Of a stretch of DNA of 42,406 bases, positions 1 to 7,116 are shown in pieces (position 1 is the stretch's first letter; each line of letters starts with the position of its first letter). The notes below the pieces were generated by a model that had not been told where the DNA came from, made no database searches, and was given only the letters and a program-made list of their open reading frames with translations. Source of the stretch: Polaromonas sp. (GTDB lineage: Bacteria > Pseudomonadota > Gammaproteobacteria > Burkholderiales > Burkholderiaceae_C); NCBI GenBank assembly GCA_028291985.1, contig JAQGNE010000012.1, positions 1 to 42,406 on the forward strand, given 5' to 3'. Position numbers and translations under genes: made by a program.

Positions 1-1
1 C

Positions 2-94
2 AGTCCGGCTTACTTCATCGTCAGACTGGTGAGTTACGGCCTGATCCTGCTGGCCATCTGGGAAAAGAATAGGCCGCGTTCCAAGGGGAAATGA
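2..94 (+). CDS. C-terminus of a membrane protein (partial)
   Basis: The window opens inside an open frame of 30 codons that ends at a TGA at 92-94. The visible residues form one hydrophobic stretch (AYFIVRLVSYGLILLAIW) followed by a basic tail (EKNRPRSKGK), which is the usual look of a last transmembrane helix with a positive cytoplasmic end. The other two forward frames stop earlier and give no such pattern. The start lies outside the window, so family and function cannot be told. It is convergent with the response regulator that ends at 219. Confidence 0.4.
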   Translation, partial: SPAYFIVRLVSYGLILLAIWEKNRPRSKGK

Positions 95-218
95 CCCTTG
101 GCGATGCGCGAATCGGTCCTTACTTAGCATCGAAACAATGGACCATGCCCGGTCGGTATCCAAAGCGCTAACCGTGACCGGTCGACGCACTGGCCAACAG
201 TCGACGGCCTTCACCGGT

Positions 219-821
219 TTACCTGTTTGGCTGTAACTCCAGCAAGCCATGGGTGCGCGCCAGATGGCTGGCTTGCGACCGGCTCTTCACATTGAGCCTT
301 CGAAACATGCGCCATAGGTGAACTTTCACCGTGTGTTCGCTGATGCGCAAAAGCTCCGCGATATCACGGTTGCTCATGCCCTTGTCCAGCAATATAAGCA
401 GCTGTTTTTGCCGCTTGGAAAGCTTTTCGGGCGGCAAGCCTGCATGATCGTCCTGCTCATGAGGCATGAAATCGCGCAGGGTGTTGCTGATCTCGACCTT
501 TGACGCTGATTTGTGTATGTACGCCTGGGCGCCGGCATCGAAGGCCAGCTTTTCGTAGCGGTCCGGGGCTGCGCTGGAAAGCACCACCACCGGAACCGTG
601 GCGAACCGGCGTTTAAGCTGATGCACGGCAGAAACGCCATGATTGCCGCCCAGCAGCAGTTCGACACAAATAAGCTCAGGCGTTCCATGCTCAATTGCCG
701 CAGGATCAACAGCGTCCAGACTGCCGAGCTCGGCCACAACCATCGCAGGGCTCAGGCGGCGCAGCGTAGCCGCTATGGCTTCACGCATCAGGGGATGCTC
801 GTCAATTACAAAGATGCTCAT
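219..821 (-). CDS. LuxR-family response regulator with Glu at the phospho-acceptor site
   Basis: 200 residues. The N-terminal receiver domain (about 1-120) has the acidic pair D7-E8, the switch Ser (VVVLSS, S82) and the conserved Lys (YIHKS, K104). The C-terminal LuxR/NarL helix-turn-helix (about 133-195) has the typical SNRDIAELLRISEHTVKVH core. The residue aligned with the phosphorylated Asp is Glu: PELICVELLLGG, E54, where the family has D in a VLLDL-like strand. Phosphorylation at that site is therefore impossible, and the protein may act constitutively or respond to another signal. No histidine kinase is encoded nearby, so it is an orphan here. Upstream lie three copies of TTGACG (894-928), a possible autoregulatory site. 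It is a DNA-binding transcription factor of unknown target. Confidence 0.9.
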   Translation of the reverse strand: MSIFVIDEHPLMREAIAATLRRLSPAMVVAELGSLDAVDPAAIEHGTPELICVELLLGGNHGVSAVHQLKRRFATVPVVVLSSAAPDRYEKLAFDAGAQAYIHKSASKVEISNTLRDFMPHEQDDHAGLPPEKLSKRQKQLLILLDKGMSNRDIAELLRISEHTVKVHLWRMFRRLNVKSRSQASHLARTHGLLELQPNR

Positions 822-893
822 GAGCTAGCGAGTAGCACGCGGGGAAAAATACCAGCATACCCCTGACAAGCTCGATTCAAAGCACGACAGTTA

Positions 894-928
894 CGTCAAT
901 AGGTGTTACTTGACGCAAGAATTGACGC
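894..928. promoter_or_regulatory. Three TTGACG half-sites upstream of the response regulator
   Basis: CGTCAA at 894-899 faces TTGACGC at 910-916 across a 10-base spacer, and a second TTGACGC follows at 922-928, 12 bases from the first and in the same orientation. The cluster lies in the 168-base gap upstream of the response regulator (start 821) and beyond the trpS stop. Spacing near one helical turn suits a dimeric HTH regulator. Operator function is inferred only. Part of the stretch (CCAATAGATGTAGG) also resembles the dispersed AT-rich repeat seen at 20675-20738. Confidence 0.35.
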
Positions 929-989
929 CAATAGATGTAGGAACGCTATTTTTGCAACCGACGGTTTGTGCTGGTTGCGAAGCGCGCTG

Positions 990-2300
990 CTACTTGCTAC
1001 TGACAAACGATTTCAAGGCGTCGTTAACCTCATCCTCTGCAACTCCCGCGGCAGCATGAACCACGTTACCCGAAGACGCAAGCGTGGCCCGGCCATCCTG
1101 CTGCAAACGTGCGATCAGCTGCGCGGCCTCACGCGGCGCTGCAAAGCCCTCACTCTGCAGCAGCAAACTGCCATCAGCGCCAAGCAGCTTGAAGTAAAAC
1201 AGACCGTCTGCCTCGCGGTACTGCTTGAAGCTTGGCGCGCTGGTTTTTTCCGATTTTTTTGGGATCTGGCGTGTGGCGGTGCCCAATGTGCGCAGACCTA
1301 CTGCCTCGCGCAGCTCTCGCATCAAAGGTGTCGCCCGGCTGCGTGCCTTGGCAGCGCCTGCCTGCAAAATATCTTCCAGGTGCGATGGCTGGCTCACCAG
1401 TTTCTCGTACCGCTCACGCATGGGCGCAATGTCACGGTCAATGCGGTCGAACAAGCTGGCCTTGGCATCCTTCCAGCTGATGCCATCGGCAAACGCCTGC
1501 CGCATGTTGGCGGTTTCATCTGCGCTTGCAAACGACTGGAAGATCTGGAACAGGGCCGAGCCTTCCGTGTCCTTGGCTTCCCCCGGCAGGCGAGAGTCCG
1601 TCACGATGCCGGCAATCAACTTTTTGAGTTGGTCCTTCGACGCAAAAAGCGGAATAGTATTGTCATAACTTTTGCTCATCTTGCGACCATCGAGCCCGGG
1701 CAGGGTGGCAACCGATTCTTCAATCAGGGCTTCGGGCGGAACCAGATACTCGCCGTACAGGTGATTGAACCGTTGAGCCATGTCACGCGCCATCTCGATA
1801 TGCTGGATCTGGTCTCGGCCGACGGGCACATGCGTCGCTTTGAACATCAGAATGTCTGCACCCATCAAAACCGGGTACATGAAAAGGCCGGCCGTGACGT
1901 CAGCATCGGCGTCGTTGCCGGCCGCTTCGTTCTTGTCGACGGAAGCCTTGTAGGCATGCGCCCGGTTCAGCACGCCTTTTCCGGTGACGCAGGTCAGCAG
2001 CCAGGTCAGCTCCGGAATTTCGGGAATGTCTGACTGGCGGTAGAAGGTGACGCGGTCCGGATCCAGCCCCGAGGCGAGCCAGCTTGCGGCAATCTCCAGC
2101 GTCGAGCGCTGGATGCGTTCAGGCGTGTCGCACTTGATGAGCGCGTGGTAGTCGGCCAGAAAGTAATAACTTTCGGCGCCGGCGCCCAGGCTGGCCGCTA
2201 CCGATGGCCGTATCGAGCCGACAAAGTTGCCCAGGTGCGGTGTGCCGGTGGTGGTGATACCGGTCAGAAACCGCCGGGCTGCTGGAATGGAAGCGTTCAT
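990..2300 (-). CDS. trpS: Tryptophan--tRNA ligase with C-terminal extension
   Basis: 436 residues of a class I aminoacyl-tRNA synthetase that charges tRNA-Trp in the cytoplasm. The HIGH-type motif is PHLGN (21-25), the KMSKS loop is GRKMSKS (205-211), and GRDQIQHIEMARD (161-173) is the usual core segment. Bacterial TrpS is normally about 330-340 residues and the core here ends near 340. About 95 further residues follow: a Lys/Ser-rich linker (about 344-358), then a small domain beginning YREADGLFYFKLLGADGSLL that resembles the DUF1508/YegP fold in strand pattern. Such long TrpS forms are, as far as I recall, common in Burkholderiales. It is the last gene of a minus-strand run; its start is 12 bases after the stop of the M50 protease gene. 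Confidence 0.96.
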   Translation of the reverse strand: MNASIPAARRFLTGITTTGTPHLGNFVGSIRPSVAASLGAGAESYYFLADYHALIKCDTPERIQRSTLEIAASWLASGLDPDRVTFYRQSDIPEIPELTWLLTCVTGKGVLNRAHAYKASVDKNEAAGNDADADVTAGLFMYPVLMGADILMFKATHVPVGRDQIQHIEMARDMAQRFNHLYGEYLVPPEALIEESVATLPGLDGRKMSKSYDNTIPLFASKDQLKKLIAGIVTDSRLPGEAKDTEGSALFQIFQSFASADETANMRQAFADGISWKDAKASLFDRIDRDIAPMRERYEKLVSQPSHLEDILQAGAAKARSRATPLMRELREAVGLRTLGTATRQIPKKSEKTSAPSFKQYREADGLFYFKLLGADGSLLLQSEGFAAPREAAQLIARLQQDGRATLASSGNVVHAAAGVAEDEVNDALKSFVSSK

Positions 2301-2312
2301 GGTAAAAGTGTC

Positions 2313-2981
2313 CTAGCGAAACAAGGCCATCAGCGGTGATGTCAGGATGTTGAGGAGCGCATAGCCGACAGAGATCAGCGGCTGCAGCCAGTAGGTGCCC
2401 AGCACCTTCAACAGCACCAGGCCGATCACGATAAAAAATCCGAAGGGCTCCAGCCGTGCAAGCCACTGTCCTTGCCTGAAGGGCAGCAGCCCGACCAGAA
2501 TACGCCCGCCGTCCAGGGGCGGTATCGGGAACAGGTTGAAGGCGCAGATCACCAGGTTGACAAGTATTCCGGCCTGCGCCATCTTGATGAAGAAGGTTTC
2601 ATCGACACCCGAACCGACCATCACAACCAGCCCGACAGCCCACACAATCGCCTGTGCCAGATTGGACGCGGGTCCAGCCAGGGCAACCCAGACCATGTCG
2701 CGCTTGGGTTTGCGCAGGTGGCCGAAATTGACCGGCACAGGCTTCGCATAGCCAAACAAGAACGCACCGTTAGTGGCTAGGTACAGCACCAGCGGCATGG
2801 CTATGGTTCCGATCGGGTCGATGTGCTTGACGGGGTTCAGCGTCACCCGGCCCAGCATCCACGCGGTGTTGTCACCCAAACGCCGCGCAGCGTAGCCGTG
2901 CGCTGCCTCATGGATGGTGATGGCGAACAACACCGGCAGGGCGTAAATGGCGACGGTTTGAATCAGGTTGGCGATATCCAT
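2313..2981 (-). CDS. Site-2-protease-type M50 metallopeptidase
   Basis: 222 residues, an integral membrane zinc protease of the short M50 (YwhC/Rip-like) type without PDZ domain. The zinc site is HEAAH (24-28), and the third ligand lies in FPIPPLDGGR (D157). Several hydrophobic segments (about 5-22, 60-72, 97-122, 134-156, 180-215) form the membrane core. This family cleaves substrates within the membrane, but the substrate of this subgroup is generally unknown. The gene sits 12 bases upstream of trpS and 198 bases downstream of yciO. That 198-base gap holds a dispersed repeat, so the link to yciO may be interrupted. Confidence 0.92.
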   Translation of the reverse strand: MDIANLIQTVAIYALPVLFAITIHEAAHGYAARRLGDNTAWMLGRVTLNPVKHIDPIGTIAMPLVLYLATNGAFLFGYAKPVPVNFGHLRKPKRDMVWVALAGPASNLAQAIVWAVGLVVMVGSGVDETFFIKMAQAGILVNLVICAFNLFPIPPLDGGRILVGLLPFRQGQWLARLEPFGFFIVIGLVLLKVLGTYWLQPLISVGYALLNILTSPLMALFR

Positions 2982-3067
2982 GCCGGAATTGTCTCAGACG
3001 GTTCATGCAGACCCTACGGGGCAAGCCTGAAGGGCTGCGCTATCCGATAGGTCGGCAAATTTAAAGG

Positions 3068-3121
3068 AAATAGCTTGGTAGCCCTTTATATTCGAAGGAA
3101 TGCAGCTATTAATAATGTAGC
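3068..3121 (+). repeat. AT-rich dispersed repeat, copy 1
   Basis: This stretch between yciO and the M50 gene ends in AGCTATTAATAATGTAGC (3104-3121). The same 18-mer recurs at 30493-30510 with one mismatch and at 20718-20735 with four. Its low GC stands out from the surroundings. Elements of this look are, from memory, scattered through Comamonadaceae genomes; their function is unknown. Confidence 0.7.
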
Positions 3122-3179
3122 GTTTGCGACGGAGAGCAATACGCATGCCCGCAGCTGCGCCACGCGCTGCAGATACGTT

Positions 3180-3815
3180 TCAGAGCCCCAGCGCCGCCAG
3201 CTCGCCCCTTCCCTGGCGTACCAGCACCGCTTCGCCGCCATCGCCCATGGCGGTGAGGTCGATCACCGTGGTCGGCTCCTGGTGGCAGGCGCCCGCGTCG
3301 ATAACGGCGGCAAGTTCATGCTCCAGCAGGTCGCGTATCTCGCCCGCATCATTGAGGGGATCGGTGGATCCGCGCGGTATCAGCGTGGTTGCCAGCAGCG
3401 GGGCGCCATGCAGCTCCAGCAGGGCCTGCAGGGTTTTGTGCCCGGGCACGCGCAGCCCGATGGTCTTGCGCGAAGGATGGCTCAGGCGGCGGGGTACCTC
3501 CTTGCTGGCTTCCAGGATGAAGGTGTACGGGCCAGGCGTTGCGGCCTTGATCAGGCGGTACTGGCGGTTGTCCACCCGGGCATAGTTGGCCAGCTCGCTC
3601 AGGTCGCGGCATAGCAGCGTCAGGTGGTGCTTGTCGTCCACACCGCGTATGCGGCGCAGGTTGTCAGCTGCTGCCTTGTCGTCCAGATGGCAGACCAGCG
3701 CGTAACTGGAATCGGTGGGCACGGCAGCAACACCGCCGCGTTCAAGCAGGTTCACAGCCTGCTTCAAGAGCCGGGCATGCGGATTGTCGGGGTGGACTTC
3801 GAAATATTGGGCCAT
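3180..3815 (-). CDS. yciO: YciO, Sua5/YrdC-family protein
   Basis: 211 residues spanning a single Sua5/YciO/YrdC domain. The close match is to the YciO branch rather than TsaC: the opening FEVHPDNPHARLLKQAV, the PTDSSYAL nucleotide-binding strand, the LCRDLSELANYARVDN segment, GPYTFIL, KEVPRRL and PTTVIDLT. TsaC/Sua5 makes threonylcarbamoyl-AMP for the t6A modification of tRNA. YciO is a paralogue whose role is less clear. The gene begins 12 bases after the EamA transporter stop and belongs to the trpH-yciO run. In E. coli, from memory, yciO also lies beside trpH (yciV) near the trp operon, so the pairing with a PHP phosphatase is conserved across classes. Confidence 0.92.
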   Translation of the reverse strand: MAQYFEVHPDNPHARLLKQAVNLLERGGVAAVPTDSSYALVCHLDDKAAADNLRRIRGVDDKHHLTLLCRDLSELANYARVDNRQYRLIKAATPGPYTFILEASKEVPRRLSHPSRKTIGLRVPGHKTLQALLELHGAPLLATTLIPRGSTDPLNDAGEIRDLLEHELAAVIDAGACHQEPTTVIDLTAMGDGGEAVLVRQGRGELAALGL

Positions 3816-3827
3816 GTTTGCCGGGGG

Positions 3828-4790
3828 TCAGGATTCTGCAGGCTGAATCGGCACGCGGCTTTCGCGCACAGCCAGCCAGGCGCCAGTGGCACCGCACACG
3901 GCAATCATCACGATGCCCACCAGGGACAGCTGGTCGGGTACATGCGAAAACACCAGCCAGCCGCCCAGCATCGCGAAGGCAATCTGCGCGTACAGAAAAG
4001 GCGTCAGGGTCGCGGCGGGCGCGCGCTGGTAGGCAAGAATCAGCAGGAAGTGGCCGACCGTGCCCATCAGGCCGATCAGCGCCAGCCAGCCCCATAGCGC
4101 ACCATCAGGCAGTTCCGTCCAGAAAAAAGGCAATGCCAGCGATGCCAGCAGCGTGCCCGACCAGCCGCTGTAAAAGTGCATGGTGAAGGGGTCTTCGGTG
4201 CGTGCCAGCTTGCTGGTCAGCACCTGAAACCACGAGTTGCACACCACCAGCGCAAGCGGCAGCAAGGCCACGGCGCTGAAGGCCTGCTGCGCTGGCCTGA
4301 TGATGACCAGCGCACCTGCAAAACCGCCAATCACCAGCGCCCAGCGCAGGGGCGAGACTTTTTCGCCAAGTGAGGTCGAGGCGAGCAGCGTGATCACCAG
4401 CGGCGTGATCATGATGATGGCTGTGAATTCGCCGACCGGCATGTAACGCAGACTGAAAAACGCAAGCAGGCTCGTCATCAGCAGCAGCGCGCCCCGCAGC
4501 ACCTGAAACCTGGGGTGCGCTGTGCGCAGCGCCGACAGGCCGCGCGTCGGCAGCACCAGCGCCGTCGTGGCCAGCGCCTGAAACGCATAGCGAAACCACA
4601 TGGCCATGACCAGCGGCACGCTGACGCTGACATGCTTGGTGGTGGTGTCCAGCGTTGCAAAGCACGCCACTGCCGCGACCACCAGGCCTATGCCAGCCAG
4701 CGCGGCGGGTGCGTTTTTTGTTGCCACTTCGCTCTTTGCGGATATGGCGGGTGCCGTGACACTGGCCGAGGGTGGAAGACGGCCGCTCAC
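3828..4790 (-). CDS. EamA/DMT-family transporter
   Basis: About 320 residues with roughly ten hydrophobic segments arranged as two EamA repeats, starting at ALAGIGLVVAAVACFATLDT and ending at GIVMIAVCGATGAWLAV. This is the drug/metabolite transporter superfamily of the inner membrane; the substrate cannot be read from sequence. I prefer a GTG start at 4790 because it overlaps the stop of the PHP gene as GTGA, a usual sign of translational coupling. An in-frame GTG at 4817 would add nine residues. The gene is sandwiched between trpH and yciO, where other bacteria have no transporter, and may have been inserted into that pair. Confidence 0.85.
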   Translation of the reverse strand: MSGRLPPSASVTAPAISAKSEVATKNAPAALAGIGLVVAAVACFATLDTTTKHVSVSVPLVMAMWFRYAFQALATTALVLPTRGLSALRTAHPRFQVLRGALLLMTSLLAFFSLRYMPVGEFTAIIMITPLVITLLASTSLGEKVSPLRWALVIGGFAGALVIIRPAQQAFSAVALLPLALVVCNSWFQVLTSKLARTEDPFTMHFYSGWSGTLLASLALPFFWTELPDGALWGWLALIGLMGTVGHFLLILAYQRAPAATLTPFLYAQIAFAMLGGWLVFSHVPDQLSLVGIVMIAVCGATGAWLAVRESRVPIQPAES

Positions 4791-5644
4791 TGAATGCGGT
4801 CCGCCAACAGCTCCCACACCGGCGTCAGGCCGCCCGGCAGATACGGCAGCGCACCAAGGTCGGTATGGCTTTCGTCAGGGCTGTGAAAGTCGCTGCCGCG
4901 CGAGGCCGCCAGGCCGAATTCCCGGGCGGTTTCCGCGTACTTCACATACTCCAGCGCCGTGTGACTGCCGGTCACGACTTCAACGCCCCGGCCGCCATGC
5001 GCCTTGAATTCGGTGAAAAGCGCGTACTCTTCATTGGGGGTGAACTTGTAGCGCGCCGGGTGGGCAATGATGGCCACGCCTTTGGCCTGCGTGATCCACT
5101 GCACGGCATCTTTCAGGCTGGCCCAGCGGTGCGGCACATAGCCCGGCTTACCTTCGGTCAGGTATTTGCGAAAGACCTCTGAGGTGTCCTTGCAGAAGCC
5201 ACCTTCGACCAGAAAACGCGCAAAGTGGGTGCGCGAAATCAGTTCCGGATTGCCGACAAACTTCAGGGCGCCGTCATACGCGTTCTTGATGCCGACTTTC
5301 GCCAGTCCCTCAGACATCTCCTGGGCTCGCTGACCGCGGCCGCCCCGGGTGTTGCGAAGGCCCGCCTGCATGCCGGCATCATCAGGGTCGAACCCCAGCC
5401 CCACGATATGCACGGTCTCGCCCACAAAGGTGACCGATATCTCGGTTCCGGTGAGGTAACGCATGCCGTTTGCCCGGGCCGCCGCGGCAGCGCGGTGCTG
5501 GCCTGCGATCTCATCGTGGTCTGTCAGCGCCCACAACTCAACGCCATTGGCGCTGGCGCGCTGGGCCAGCGCCTCAGGCTCCAGCGTGCCGTCCGAGACG
5601 ACCGAATGGCAATGAAGGTCTGCGTTAAGGATTAGGGTAGCCAT
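4787..5644 (-). CDS. trpH: PHP-domain phosphoesterase (TrpH/Rnm-like)
   Basis: 285 residues from the ATG at 5644. The PHP metal ligands are all visible: DLHCHS (H11, H13), SDG (D18), TDHDE (D42, H43), GTEIS (E68), the AHPARY histidine and the final SDFHS pair. E. coli TrpH (YciV, also called Rnm) hydrolyses nucleoside 3',5'-bisphosphates and acts as a 5'-3' exonuclease trimming 5' ends of ribosomal RNAs; this role is inferred by family. A GTG at 5686 would add 14 residues of Pro/Ala-rich sequence without similarity to the fold, so I chose the ATG that sits directly before the first strand. It is the first gene of the minus-strand run and is divergent from the GST gene. Confidence 0.9.
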   Translation of the reverse strand: MATLILNADLHCHSVVSDGTLEPEALAQRASANGVELWALTDHDEIAGQHRAAAAARANGMRYLTGTEISVTFVGETVHIVGLGFDPDDAGMQAGLRNTRGGRGQRAQEMSEGLAKVGIKNAYDGALKFVGNPELISRTHFARFLVEGGFCKDTSEVFRKYLTEGKPGYVPHRWASLKDAVQWITQAKGVAIIAHPARYKFTPNEEYALFTEFKAHGGRGVEVVTGSHTALEYVKYAETAREFGLAASRGSDFHSPDESHTDLGALPYLPGGLTPVWELLADRIQ

Positions 5645-5779
5645 GTGGGCGGGCCCTGCATCGGGGGCAGAAGGTGGAAGGATCACGCCCCTATTTTAGG
5701 CGTGGATGCATGACCACACGGCATCCTTGCCGTTACCATGCAGGTCGCGGCCAGCAGGCGGTCAATACGGTCTGCAGTG

Positions 5780-5798
5780 TTTGCAAGGTTGATGCAAA
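5780..5798. promoter_or_regulatory. Short inverted repeat upstream of the GST gene
   Basis: TTTGCA (5780-5785) and TGCAAA (5793-5798) form a perfect inverted repeat with a 7-base spacer, ending 12 bases before the GST start codon. It lies in the 166-base divergent region between trpH and the GST gene and overlaps the space before the ribosome binding site (AAGAAGG, 5797-5803). An operator is possible, but a repeat this short can arise by chance. Confidence 0.25.
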
Positions 5799-5810
5799 GA
5801 AGGGCTTCCC

Positions 5811-6485
5811 ATGCTTGTGGTTCACCATCTGAACAATTCACGCTCACAGCGGGTGTTGTGGCTGCTTGAAGAGCTAAGCCTTGATTACGAAATCAAACGC
5901 TATGAGCGCGACCCCAAGACCATGCTGGCACCACCGGAACTCAAGGCGGTACATCCCCTGGGAAAGTCACCGGTGGTCAGCGACGGGGACCTGACCATTG
6001 CGGAGTCCGGTGCGATTGTCGAATACCTGATCGAGCGCTACGGGCTCGGTCTGCGGCTGACACCACCGCAAGGCACGCCTGCCTATCTGCGCTACCGTTA
6101 CTGGCTGCATTACGCCGAAGGCTCGCTGATGTCGCCGCTGTTGCTCAAGCTGGTGTTTGACAAGATAGAAACTTCGCCGATGCCGTTTTTTGCCAAACCG
6201 ATTGCCAAGGCAATATCCAGCAAGATCAAGTCCAGTTTCATCATCCCCAATTTGGCGACGCACCTGGACTACCTGGAGGCCGAATTGGCCAAATCGACCT
6301 GGTTCGCGGGTGACAACTTTTCTGCGGCCGATGTACAGCTGAGCTTTCCGCTGGAGGCGGCGGCGGTGCGCGCTGGCCTGGACGGCAGCAGGCCGCGCCT
6401 GATGGACTTCCTGCGCCGGATTCACGCGCGTCCGGCTTACCAGCGTGCACTGGTTCGCGGCGGGGAATACCACATCGGCAGCTGA
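5811..6485 (+). CDS. Glutathione S-transferase family protein
   Basis: 224 residues. The N-terminal thioredoxin-like domain (about 1-80) starts LVVHHLNNSRSQRVLWLLEEL, with a Ser (S10 or S12) where cytosolic GSTs carry the glutathione-activating residue. It continues through the cis-Pro strand (KSPVVSDGD) to the glutathione-binding ESGAIVEYL. An all-helical C-terminal domain follows (about 95-215), with the N-capping region WFAGDNFSAADVQLSFPLE. The start has a good Shine-Dalgarno sequence (AAGAAGG). The protein is cytoplasmic and probably conjugates or reduces electrophiles with glutathione; the substrate is unknown. It is a single gene, facing the minus-strand terminator at 6539-6577. Confidence 0.92.
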   Translation: MLVVHHLNNSRSQRVLWLLEELSLDYEIKRYERDPKTMLAPPELKAVHPLGKSPVVSDGDLTIAESGAIVEYLIERYGLGLRLTPPQGTPAYLRYRYWLHYAEGSLMSPLLLKLVFDKIETSPMPFFAKPIAKAISSKIKSSFIIPNLATHLDYLEAELAKSTWFAGDNFSAADVQLSFPLEAAAVRAGLDGSRPRLMDFLRRIHARPAYQRALVRGGEYHIGS

Positions 6486-6538
6486 GCGCCACTGGCCCAT
6501 ACCGCACATCGCCGGCGGTTGAGGCGCCTGCGTCAATG

Positions 6539-6577
6539 AAAAAAGCCGCAGCACCCTGCGAAGGGGTGGCGGCTTTT
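6539..6577 (-). terminator. Rho-independent terminator after the 24-residue membrane peptide
   Basis: Outer arms AAAAGCCGC (6541-6549) and GCGGCTTTT (6569-6577) pair perfectly. The inner arms CACCC (6552-6556) and GGGTG (6564-6568) continue the stem. Read on the minus strand the hairpin is followed by a run of six T (6539-6544). It lies 38 bases after the stop of the small membrane peptide gene. Read on the plus strand it also ends in TTTT, so it can serve the GST gene as well. Confidence 0.85.
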
Positions 6578-6615
6578 GCAGTCAGCGCCAGCTACGTTGT
6601 TAGCGGCGCAGGACT

Positions 6616-6690
6616 TCAACGGAATCCGAAGTACGACAGAATGACGCCGATGATGACGACCAGGCCGACGATGTAGATGATGGTGTTCAT
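6616..6690 (-). CDS. 24-residue single-helix membrane peptide
   Basis: An ATG at 6688-6690 opens 24 codons ending in TGA at 6616-6618. The ribosome binding site TTAAGGAAACTAC lies directly before it, with AAGGA 7 bases from the start. The peptide begins MNTIIYIVGLVV and ends SYFGFR: a short polar start, one hydrophobic helix of about 18 residues and a basic end. A strong terminator follows 38 bases downstream, so start signal, frame and stop signal agree. Very small MNTIIYIVG-type proteins occur, as I recall, in many proteobacteria as unstudied entries. Inner-membrane location is inferred; the function is unknown. It is below the length limit of most gene finders. Confidence 0.75.
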   Translation of the reverse strand: MNTIIYIVGLVVIIGVILSYFGFR

Positions 6691-7116
6691 GTAGTTTCCT
6701 TAAGTTGTTTCGCCTGCTCCAGTCGCTTACGGCTGGCTGGCAATTGATTGATGGATGCAAACCACAAAGCTAAACGCTGAACCTGCAGCCGCTTGTGGTC
6801 AAGCTTCGCCTGGCTCTAGCGTATGGTGCCCGGAGTTCCCGGCAAAACTGTAGGCTTGCAGAAAGTCGTGCCGTCAGACAAAGACTCCAGTCGAGCTTGT
6901 CGGAAGATCTGCGAACCTTCCGCGCCGATTTCTGGGAGTTGTCGGCCACGCTGCTGCGATCGCAACTGCGACTTTTTGCTACTTACTTCATAGCGTGGTA
7001 TGTAGCATTCATAAGGGGTAGACGCCTGAGCGCTGCCGAATGCTCCACCCCCGAACCGTTACCGCGCCTGTCTGACGTCAGCGGCACCGCAAGGGCTTCC
7101 GCTCTGATGCTGTGGC
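6691..7116. other. Gene-free stretch upstream of the small peptide and downstream of recJ
   Basis: These 426 bases hold the upstream region of the 24-residue peptide gene and the downstream region of recJ. I see a 7-base inverted repeat (ACCACAA near 6760, TTGTGGT near 6793) and a reverse-oriented copy of the AT-rich repeat (6978-7020). A forward open frame runs across it into recJ, but its translation shows no domain, is rich in Arg/Leu/Ser and overlaps recJ in antisense, so I do not call it a gene. Confidence 0.5.
6978..7020 (-). repeat. AT-rich dispersed repeat, copy 2 (reverse)
   Basis: Read on the minus strand, 6978-6994 gives GCTATGAAGTAAGTAGC, which matches the core at 30494-30510 (GCTATGAATAATGTAGC) at 14 of 17 positions. 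It lies between recJ and the small peptide gene, outside any coding region. Confidence 0.5.

Noticed and set aside
178..207. Two GTCGAC sites with CC and GG flanks, possible hairpin
   Set aside because: GTCGAC is itself a palindrome, so the pairing of two copies is weak evidence. No T run follows and its position gives no clear function.
903..2033. Long forward open frame of 376 codons
   Set aside because: It lies antisense to trpS, which has complete synthetase motifs. The translation has no domain pattern and reflects the codon structure of the opposite strand.
7072..7081. CTGACGTCAG palindrome
   Set aside because: A 10-base palindrome is expected by chance in 42 kb, and it lies downstream of recJ rather than before a gene.
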